From the NCBI GenBank assembly GCA_024509875.1, contig JAMPIV010004448.1, positions 558,001-622,000 of the forward strand: a stretch of DNA of 64,000 bases. The letters are read 5' to 3'. Below the pieces are notes generated by a model. That model was not told the DNA's origin, did not search any database, and saw only the letters and a program-made list of their open reading frames with translations. Shown one piece after another: positions 13,865 through 22,080 of this stretch. The stretch is from Oreohelix idahoensis. Lineage: Eukaryota; Mollusca; Gastropoda; Stylommatophora; Oreohelicidae. Positions within the stretch are counted from its first letter, which is position 1; each line of letters starts with the position of its first letter. A program made the translations under genes and the position numbers.

Positions 13865-15880
13865 TTACATATGGACCTTTAATTGTGTGGACCTATTTGT
13901 CCATGGACCGATATGGTCTCTTCCACTGGAGGCGCTATAGTGATGATTTTTCTTCCCAGAATTATCAGTCACAAAACGACCGCTACCAATTCTTTTCTTG
14001 GGGCTGTCTCCCCACTTAAAATTCTTGATGAGAGATTTCCTCTCTACATCCTCTTCCTCCAGTTTGTTTAAGTCCGATTGAGGTATTTTCGGCTTATCCT
14101 GGGGTAAGACATCTTTTTGCACTCTCCGCATAGTGGCCATTGTAAAACAGTTAAGTGAAGCTTGTCCGTGAAAAGGGGCTTCCCATTCCTTTTGGTCCAC
14201 TTTATCAAATTTATATTTCTTTTTATTGTCAGGCCTAATTTTGCCCCTTGGCGTGTCCAGGTCCTGATCAATGTTCCCACTTGTGGGTGTTCCCTCATGT
14301 GCTATGCTACACCTTTCTACAAAATTCTCAATGTCCCATCTTGCCTTGGGCCAATAATAATTGTGAGCCACCTTTTGGATGATGGTACCTATTTTCTCAT
14401 GGTCCCCATCTGGTTTCACATGTAGGCTCCTTATTAAGTCGGCCCTATATCTTTTAGGAAGTACCAGCTGTCCCTGACCTTTGAATCTAGCTCCAGTCTT
14501 CCTATACATCAACTTGTTTTTCATGTAAAAATCTCCCTTGCCTGGAGTTGTATGACAAGTTGACAATTTCCTGAAACAAGGCTTGAGGGTCTTATCCCCA
14601 GCCTGTGCCTTCCTCATCTCTTCTGGAGTGGTATTCAACAGAATATCCTCCTCCTTTCTTGAGGTCGACCTGACCTGAAGGGTGGCCATAACTATAGGGT
14701 TCCTTCTGCAACGGTCAGTGTCATGATTGTTCATCTTACAATTTTTACACCACCTTTTCCCTTGGTTGAAAGATTTTCTTTCATCATATTTCCTTTCATC
14801 GAATTGTGGGGTTTTATTTTTATTGTCATACCGTGGCCTATCAAATTGGTGCTTACCTTTGTTTTGATCTCTAGGATCAAATTTATTAAAGTTCTGTGGT
14901 GCCCTAAAATTTTCTACCTGTTTCTTTTTATTACCTGATACCTCTGCCTGAGCCGCTTGATACCTTTCTGCAACATTTAGCAACTCACCCTGCCTCTCTG
15001 CACCTTGTTCCATGAGAAACTTTCTCAGGTCTGGAGCCATGGACTCTCTTAGTTGTTCTATAAGGACCATTTCCTTAAGATCTTGGGTTTTCCCCAGAGA
15101 AGTCCATTTCTCCAAGTATGTCTCTAACCGTGCAGAGAACTGGTGATAGGTTTCACCTGACAGTAGTTTAGCATTCCTAAATTTTTTCCTATAAAATTCT
15201 GCGTTCTTTTCATATCTTAACAAAAGAGCCTGCTTTAGCATGTCATAATTTTCCTGATCACCTCTGCTCATTTTGGCAAAAACTTCATAAGCTGCCCCAC
15301 GAAGCCCTTGAGATAACTTTAAGCTCCACCTTTCTCTCTCTAACCCATATGTGGTAGCTAATAGTTCATATTTATTTAAATAGCTCTCAATATCATCGTC
15401 TTTCTCAACGAAATGATCTAAATGAAAATTCATAGCTGAGGTTGAGGCTCCCTGGCTAGCAGTGGCATCAGAGGTAAAGGGACTGGCCCCATTTTCAGGA
15501 GCATGGCCTTGAAACTCAAACTCCCTTAGTCGTAACTCATGTTCCCTTTGTAATCTTTTATCTTCTGCTTCCCTTTCTGCAGCTAATCGCTTGTCTTCCC
15601 TTTCTGCAGCCAATCTTTTGTCTTCTCTTTCTGCCTCCAATGCTTTAGCCTCTTTGTCAGCCTCAATCTGCAACCTCTTAGCCTCAGCCTCAATCTGCAA
15701 CCTCTTAATTTCTTTTTCAGCCTCTAACTTTCTTTCGGCCTCTTTTTCTAATCTTCTTTCTTCCCGTTCAATATATTTGTCACATTCAGCAGTGACATAA
15801 GCAATCATAATTTGCCCGTCCATTCCTAACTCTTTCGCAGTCTGTACAGCAGCAGATCGAAATTTTGCCAAGTCGGCCAT
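13865..15880 (-). CDS. Gag with SCAN-like capsid, zinc knuckle and integrase zinc domain (671 codons)
   Basis: The ATG at 15880 has A at -3 and G at +4 and lies 174 bp inside the 5' LTR. Residues ~40-130 are a charged coiled coil with short internal repeats (EREDKRLAAEREDKRLAA). Residues ~150-310 look like a Gag capsid; the helical block VLIEQLRESMAPDLRKFLME resembles the SCAN domain, which is thought to derive from a Gmr1-like Gag. A CCHC knuckle CKNCKMNNHDTDRC lies near residue 390. No D(S/T)G protease motif follows. Next comes an integrase H2C2 zinc domain (RSLHVKPDGDHEKIG, NYYWPKARWDIENFVERC); its second cysteine is not in the usual CxxC context, since CSIAHE follows. The remaining ~150 residues lack a DDE core. 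The frame ends in TAA, and the next coding block continues in the same frame. It is probably expressed only as a structural protein. Confidence 0.8.
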   Translation of the reverse strand: MADLAKFRSAAVQTAKELGMDGQIMIAYVTAECDKYIEREERRLEKEAERKLEAEKEIKRLQIEAEAKRLQIEADKEAKALEAEREDKRLAAEREDKRLAAEREAEDKRLQREHELRLREFEFQGHAPENGASPFTSDATASQGASTSAMNFHLDHFVEKDDDIESYLNKYELLATTYGLERERWSLKLSQGLRGAAYEVFAKMSRGDQENYDMLKQALLLRYEKNAEFYRKKFRNAKLLSGETYHQFSARLETYLEKWTSLGKTQDLKEMVLIEQLRESMAPDLRKFLMEQGAERQGELLNVAERYQAAQAEVSGNKKKQVENFRAPQNFNKFDPRDQNKGKHQFDRPRYDNKNKTPQFDERKYDERKSFNQGKRWCKNCKMNNHDTDRCRRNPIVMATLQVRSTSRKEEDILLNTTPEEMRKAQAGDKTLKPCFRKLSTCHTTPGKGDFYMKNKLMYRKTGARFKGQGQLVLPKRYRADLIRSLHVKPDGDHEKIGTIIQKVAHNYYWPKARWDIENFVERCSIAHEGTPTSGNIDQDLDTPRGKIRPDNKKKYKFDKVDQKEWEAPFHGQASLNCFTMATMRRVQKDVLPQDKPKIPQSDLNKLEEEDVERKSLIKNFKWGDSPKKRIGSGRFVTDNSGKKNHHYSASSGRDHIGPWTNRSTQLKVHM

Positions 15881-16035
15881 TGTCTAACATGCAGTTGTAA
15901 ACAATTCAATCTTTCAATAATTATCTAAGGACACTACAGGCACTGAGAGCTCAACCTTATTTATTTCCACCCAAGGATACCTTTTAATTCTTTATTATTC
16001 CCAATATCTATAACAGGAGAAAGTTCAATATCCCT

Positions 16036-16054
16036 AGAGCGAGACCCCAATATA
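16036..16054 (-). promoter_or_regulatory. Candidate primer binding site
   Basis: In sense, the LTR end CCACA is followed after TATAT by TGGGGTCTCGCTC. This has the TGG start expected of a site pairing with a tRNA 3' CCA. I cannot say which tRNA it would pair with, and the five-base gap from the LTR is somewhat long. Confidence 0.4.
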
Positions 16055-18488
16055 TGTGGCAAAGTGGGATAATATAAATATTTATAGGGGACTTAGTGTA
16101 CTGACTGAGATCAGCTGTGAAGGTATCTGTATCTAATAGGTGTAGTGTTTTACAGATAACCTTGCTTGCTACCACATTATACCTCAGTCAGAATTATTCT
16201 GGAATATTGTGATGACTACGTTAAATGTCTAGGGTTATGTAAATGATGAAGTGTAAGTCACAACAACAACAGACAGATATACAATTTAATTTATTCCACC
16301 ACACTTGACAACACTGTGACACTCACACACATTTAACACTCTATAAGACTATCTTAAATGAGGCACTGGTAAATTTTCAAATATAAATATGTATTAATTA
16401 CTTCCACTAAAATATGTGTCCTGATTCAACTACAAAGTGAACCAGGAATCACAATCAATTGTAATTACAATTTATATGTACAGAATTTATCAATATGAAC
16501 CTTGTAGTGACATATTTTATTAATATTATCCTATGTGTGTCTATTGTGTAGTAGTAATATGAGGTAATACTGGTTTTGTTTTTTCAAGCTATGTTGTTAT
16601 TTGTCATCATGACTTCAAGTGTTTGTTTCTCTTGGAAATAGTATGGGGAAAAGTTCACAGTTCCTATCAATTTAAACACTGTATTTTCCCTCTGTTTTAT
16701 TATAAAGTCAGATTTTGAGGGGGGGGGGGCATAATGTTGAGCTCCTCTGGCCACAGACGCTTATCTTTCGTGATGGCGGCAGGAAAGGACTCCTCTGCTC
16801 GATAGCCTCCCTGTGTTCTGGAGACACCTCACTGGTCACTATCTGGACCCAGGAGTATGCTGTCAGCCTCTAGGTTCAGCAAAGCTCAGACCAGGTGCTG
16901 CTCAATAACTTTAGGACCACGGTCCCTGAAACAAGAAGGTTGTACCTCCTATTTCAGAACTAATTTATAATAAATTTCCAGACTGAACACAATACATAAC
17001 AAACACTGAGTTCAGAGCGGTAGGCCAACTGCTATCTTCATCTGAAACAATTTTCACCAGTATACTCCTCCCTAATGGTTACTACGCCTCTGCAATTCCA
17101 GCATTATTTCTTTCTAGTCAATAAGATAGGTGTCAGTGTACTGTTTGGCAATTCCATGTAGTTTTACTTTCCTCCGACACCTTCTGTTCAGGTTGGAGCA
17201 CTATATAGGCTTTACCTCATGTTTGCTACTGAACCACACATATATACAGACATGAATTATCAATTTACATTCAATTTTCATTAAAAAGATATCAAATATT
17301 TCAAGCTTACCACAATTCATGGAATAATACACAGTTACGTTGACTGGCAATGAATATAGCACAATTTCGATCTGCCGATGTCCCAGGCTTTTATTTAGAA
17401 AAATATGCACTGGCGCTCAACGCACTGGTTCTTTAGTAAGTTTATTTGAAAATGTGGTGCTGACCTGACGCCTCTGATTGACTATATTGGCGGGTCTAAC
17501 CAATCGTGCCATGTTTACACAGCTTTTCAAAAAAAAAGTACCCTTACTCACGTTTCCCTAACAACAAAGAATCAATATTTATAGTCCGACTAATCGTGTT
17601 TAGCCTTACATTTACTTTCCGCCAATCAAATAGGAGGTAACATGTCAGCCTATTTCCCGTACAATGGTGGTGTGAAAATCTGCCACTGAGCGATTCTGAT
17701 TTTGGTGTTGTCTGACATCCCTCACTATTTCTTTTGGCTATAATTTGTTAATTCCTTGACTATTTGCGTAACGTTTAACATATTATTTGTCAGCAAGTCC
17801 TAAGGAACCCAAATATATAAATTTAATGGGGCTAAGGGGCTGCGTTCAAAATATGTATTTTCCAGGATAGTCGTGTAGTTTTTTTAATTTTTTATGTTTA
17901 GAACCGCCACCTGTCCTGCTGTACTGTCAGACTTATGTCAGGGTTTTAGACATAAAACAGTAGAATGTCATGTTTCCTAATAAGCGTTTTGTAAGTTTTT
18001 AAAAACTAACTCTCGTATGGGTAGTGTTGTTTATCACTGTTGATTTGAAAAAAGCTAGTGCTTGTGGCCTTACACGCGTGATGGTAGTAATTGTGTATCG
18101 CGAGACTGTGGTAGTATTGCCTGCGTTCCGGCTTTCAGCCCCTCCCTTTCTTTCTATCCTTAGTCCATCTGTCTTTCGTTTTTGGTAACGTAGTGTATAA
18201 AATGACATGAATGGAATATTAAATATAGGTCAGCTTGCGTATCTCAAGGTTTTTCTTAGAAAGGCAGTACACGTTTTATTGAAGAAAGCGTGTCGTGATG
18301 CAGTAGGCTTTTACTATCAACGTGGAACGTTACAATTTGCAGACGAATTAGAAAACAAGGGGGATTTCGAGTACAGTCATTGTGACAGCACTGTTCTTTA
18401 CCATTCTTCTTTCCTTTTATTAAATTTATTTGTTAGGCTTTACATTTACGTTTTAATTTATATATGTGGATTAGAATTTCACACGACA
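16055..18488 (-). repeat. 5' LTR (sense is minus strand), 2,434 bp
   Basis: This is a direct repeat of the other LTR with about 99% identity by eye; one G-run and a few A/T runs differ in length. In sense orientation it begins TGTCGTGTG and ends GCCACA. A TATA-like CTATATAG lies near 17201-17208, and AATAAA in the sense direction lies at about 16290-16295, leaving a long U3 and a long R-U5. At 2.4 kb it is long for a Ty3/gypsy LTR. Confidence 0.9.
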
Positions 18489-18493
18489 CTCAC

Positions 18494-18545
18494 TAAATAC
18501 AAATATTCAGTTTTCAGTAAAAAGTGTAAAAATATTCAGCTGTGA
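18494..18545 (+). pseudogene. hAT transposase C-terminal remnant (3' part)
   Basis: Past the retrotransposon and its duplicated CTCAC, the interrupted frame resumes as TKYKYSVFSKKCKNIQL and ends in TGA. This shows where the host transposase frame stopped. The following ~480 bp to the right TIR are AT- and GT-rich and non-coding. Confidence 0.5.
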
Positions 18546-19044
18546 TTTTATGTCTTGAGTGTGTGTGTTTTATTTTTATAATAAGGAATTATTTTGTTAA
18601 TATTAATAAACATAAAATTTTCAGATTGGGACAGAAACTGTGACAATTAAAATTGGATTTCTTTAAGGTGTCTTTGTGTGTGTGTGTTTTAGAAGGCATG
18701 TTTTTGGTTAATAAAATAGACTTTGACAGCAGCTGTGAACAAATTTTGTTGTATTTTTTATGTTTATATTCCTTGGTTTGTTTTATTGGTCATTTTTGTG
18801 TGGGTTAGTGACATAAAGAATTTCAGTTTGACACAGTTACTGCAACAAAACTTAATAAGAATTTTGTAGCTTCTTTTTGTTTTATTTTATGCCATTTATT
18901 TTTTTTTGTTTGATAAAACAAAATTATTTTATTTTATAGGGCATTTTTGCTGGGTTTTTTTGGGTCATAAACACATTTTTTTGTAGGTCATTTTCTAGCA
19001 ACTTTTATTCCATTAACATCCTAGCCCTCTGATAACTATAAAGT

Positions 19045-19320
19045 TATGTATCATTCAAAATGGTGTCCATGATAATTTCTATGTGAAGTCATCCTTTTAA
19101 AAATATATTTCCACAAACTCTTTGACATAAATCTTGGTCAGTTCTTTCAGTTATTGCTGTCTTGAGATTCTCATTTTCCACCCTTATAGCTGGTCCTTTG
19201 AATATCCCCATAAAAATAATCTTCTGGAGTTATATCACAGGCTATTTGATTGGACTCATCTTCCAACCCACCTGTTAGGGAATTTTTCATCTAGATAATT
19301 TGGGACAATATGGGAATAAT
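19045..19320 (-). pseudogene. Mariner-type transposase C-terminal fragment
   Basis: On the minus strand the text LDEKFPNRWVG is followed, across a frame change, by remnants comparable to PEDYFYGDI, ITERTDQDLCQRVCGN and HGHHFE. These match the distal part of transposases like the one at 46302-47321 (FPDRWIGR ... DFFLWGYV ... LQNTWREIEYRL). It is diverged, carries several stops and lacks its TIRs and N-terminal half. It abuts the right end of the hAT-like element. Confidence 0.55.
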
Positions 19321-20456
19321 AGCCTGCAAAAAAAGAATGTTTGTTTGTGATGTCATTGTCATGAGATACATGACGTGTATACATATGTGTGAGTAGAGAA
19401 TGGTGTAACCTGTTTAGAGTGTATTATTATTAAATTATGCAAGCTTGGAATGTTACATCTAAAGTTCACTGTTAGAAGCACGTACCATGGTTGAAGAATA
19501 CTCAGGGGTGCACATGTGTGAATCAAGGTTTACGAGTACATGAGAAAAGCGTGCAGAGTGAATGTAGTTAGCATACTTGTCAGAGAAGTATACTGAGATG
19601 TTAAGGGGAGTCTGTGGCCATCCGTCGTCGGAAACGGTCGGTGTTTTCTAGAGTATGTGAATAGTGTCTGTGATTTTGATTATGATATATTGGATGTGAT
19701 GCGATGATGTTCCACGTAATGTGCATTTACAAGGCCTTTATATGTTGTTGTTTACCAGTGCGCTTGGAAGTGGATGGATTAAGAGGCGCATCATTTTCCT
19801 GTGCTAGAAGGAGGTCTATGGTAAGACCATTATATGTTATTGTTTGAAAGCGCGTTGTTTGCTTTCCCGCGCCAAGAGGAGGTCTACGTTATAAGACCCT
19901 GGCTGTTCCAGTGTTTGGAAGCCTAATAGGAGCTTTGATAGAAAGCCTGTGTGTATCGACACTATAAGCGCGTTGTGGTTTTCCCGCGCTGTGAAGTTCT
20001 GGAGGAGCTTGGATGTCTGGTGATCAGACCATAAAGATATATGTGCGAGGAGTGAATGCCGCACTTACATTGAATGCAGACCATAGAGATGTATCTGTGC
20101 GAGGAGTGAATGCCGCACTTAATAGAATGCAGTGGCTGCCAGTACGCTAGAATGACTGTACCACATATTGTATTGATGCAAGTATTTTGTACTATTGTTA
20201 CTGATGTCCAGGACTGTGCTGTGAAGATTATATGTATGAACTGTGACCCAGACTTCTGTCAAGTTATTTATTTGCCTACATACTGTCTTGAGTGTCCAAC
20301 CAATTTATACACCAAATATTAGACAGTAAGATGCTTCATGAAATCTAGCTCATTATACAAGTTCCGTAACAGTCATCGAGGCAGGTGTAATTGGTGTTCA
20401 CAATAGTTGTGCCTGAATACTGTTTGACTGAAGAATGACAAGTGTGGTATTACTGA
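19321..20456. other. Interval without recognised gene
   Basis: No convincing exon or transposon was found. Internally duplicated phrases occur: GCGAGGAGTGAATGCCGCAC appears twice near 20045 and 20100, and GCGCGTTGT..TTCCCGCGC appears twice near 19850 and 19970. This suggests an old tandem structure or an LTR-like regulatory sequence. I cannot assign it further. Confidence 0.5.
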
Positions 20457-20680
20457 GGTAAAAATGGTACAAGGCTTAAGTGGTGTAGTACACAACTTAT
20501 GTGTAGGAGAAAAGGTACATAACTTATGTGATGGAGAAATTGTATGTAACTTATGTGGGGGAGAAATTGTACATAACTCATGTGAGGGAGAAAGTGTACA
20601 GAATTTATGTGAGGGAGAAATTGCACAGAACTTGTCTGAGGGAGAAATTGTACAGAAATTATGTGAGGGAAACAAATAGT
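20457..20680. repeat. 30-bp minisatellite, ~7 copies
   Basis: The unit is approximately GTACATAACTTATGTGAGGG plus AGAAATT. Because 30 is a multiple of 3, the array is open in one frame and translates to a ten-residue repeat (VHNLC-GEI). There is no sign that this is a gene. Confidence 0.85.
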
Positions 20681-20759
20681 ATAGTATAAATATGTAAGAA
20701 ATTATTGTGATGTTATTGGTTGTAAAATTAAAAAAACGGAGAAACTATTAAGGTTTAAT

Positions 20760-22080
20760 TGAGAAAGATAGTATTCTGGTATGATTGAAGGAGAAAGTAG
20801 TGTGGTAGGATTGAGGGAAGTATCATGGTAGGATTGAAGGGAAAAAGTAGTGTGGTTTGACTGAGGAAAGTATCATGGTAGGATTGAAGGAAAAAGTAGT
20901 GTGGTTTGACTGAGGTAAGTATCATGGTAGGGCTGAAGGAGAAAGTAGTATGGTAGGACTGAGGAAAGTATCATGGTAGGATTGAAGGAGAAAGTAGTGT
21001 GGTATGACTGAGGAAAGTATCATGGTAGGATTGAAGGAGAAAGTAGTGTGGTATGACTGAGGAAAGTATCATGGTAGGATTGAAGGAGAAAGCAGTGTGT
21101 TAAGACTGAGGAAATTATCATGGTAGGATTGAAAGAGAAAGTGGTATGGTAGGATTGAAGGAGAAAGTGGTGTGGTATGACTGAGGAAAGTATCATGGTA
21201 GGATTGAAGGAGAAAGTAGTGTGGTATGACTGAGGAAAGTATCATGGTAGGATTGAGGAGAAAGTAGTGTGGTATGACTGAGGAGAGTATCATGGTAAGA
21301 TTGAAGGAGAAAGTAGTGTGGTTTGACTAAGGAAAGCATCATGGTAGGATTGAAGGAGAAAGTAGTGTGGTTTGACTGAGGAAAGTATGTTGTGGGTAGG
21401 TTTATAATTTTTAAAATTTTGCCAGGGTAGTGGCAATGTGGCCTACTCTTTATGACTGCCATGATATTTTTAATGTGCGCAACTTGAATATGGGACCTCC
21501 TATTTTTTCACTCTTATACGAGAAGGCTAGGCATCCGATCTCACTACTCAGGAAACCAGGGTGGAGTATGACATGATTAGGACCACTGGTTCTGAAAAAA
21601 AATTTTCCATAAATTATATTCCTTCTACTGGGAATCAAACCCGGTACCATTAGAAAATCGAGGCAGACGTCATACCTCTTAACCACTCCGAATCCTAAGT
21701 AGTGTGGTATGATTGAGGAAGACAGTATAGTGTATGAATGAGGGGGAGAATGCATTGCAGCATAATTGAGGGAGAAAGTATTGTATTGTGATTGAGAGGA
21801 AAGTATTGTAATATGATTGAAGGAGAAAGCAGTGTAATATGATTGAGGGAGAAAGTACTGTAATATGATTGAGAGTGAAAGTATTGTAATATGCTTGAGA
21901 GAGGACGTATTATAATATGATTGATGGAGAAAGTACTGTAATATGACTGAGAGTGAAAGTATTGTAATATGCTTGAGAGAGGAAGTATTATAATATGATT
22001 GAGGGAGAAAGTACTGTAGTATGATTGAGGGAGAAAGTATTGTAATGTGATTGAGGGAGAAAGTACTGTACTATGATTGA
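20760..22080. repeat. Degenerate minisatellite (AGAAAGTAGTGTGG / GAGGAAAGTATCATGG units), split by a SINE
   Basis: At 20760-21387 a ~49-bp composite unit alternates GAAGGAGAAAGTAGTGTGG and GACTGAGGAAAGTATCATGG. After the SINE (21388-21696) the array continues to about 22080 as shorter ~26-bp units such as TGATTGAGGGAGAAAGTACT. The two halves clearly share an origin. Confidence 0.85.
21388..21696 (-). mobile_element. tRNA-derived SINE
   Basis: Read on the minus strand, the start is GGATTCGGAGTGGTTAAGAG with box A-like TGGTTAAGAGG. About 45 bp further is box B-like GGGTTTGATTCCC, the arrangement of a tRNA (class II, Leu/Ser-like) RNA polymerase III promoter. A body and an AT-rich end (AAAATTTTAAAAATTATAAA) follow. 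The short string AAGTA flanks both ends (21383-21387 and 21697-21701) within otherwise continuous minisatellite, consistent with a short target duplication. Confidence 0.65.

Larger units (their letters stand above)
9800..18488 (-). mobile_element. Gmr1-like Ty3/gypsy LTR retrotransposon, internally deleted
   Basis: The 8,689-bp element has two 2.43-kb direct repeats as LTRs. Each reads TGTCGTGTGAAATTC ... CTTTACCACA in the sense (minus) direction, with proper TG/CA ends. The 5-bp target duplication CTCAC is perfect (9795-9799 and 18489-18493). The internal region is 3.83 kb: Gag with a zinc knuckle, the integrase H2C2 zinc domain, an integrase C-terminal domain, gypsy-type RT and a truncated RNase H. 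Integrase domains thus come before RT, the copia-like order known within Ty3/gypsy for Gmr1-like elements. Protease, the integrase catalytic core and most of RNase H are not visible. The LTRs differ by only about twenty substitutions by eye, implying a recent insertion. The target is the hAT-like remnant. Confidence 0.9.
9014..19028 (+). mobile_element. hAT-like DNA transposon remnant, interrupted by an LTR retrotransposon
   Basis: The left end begins (T)AGGGCTAGGATTTTAATG. The right end, read in reverse complement, begins AGGGCTAGGATGTTAATGG, so the two form imperfect terminal inverted repeats. They are flanked by near-identical 8-mers, CTGATACC (9006-9013) and CTGATAAC (19029-19036), the 8-bp duplication size typical of hAT elements. 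Without the 8.69-kb insertion and its 5-bp duplication the element would be about 1.3 kb. That is too short for a full hAT transposase, so it is a deletion derivative or truncated copy. The interior carries a decayed hAT dimerisation-region coding end. The exact TIR boundary is uncertain by 1-2 bp. Confidence 0.65.
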
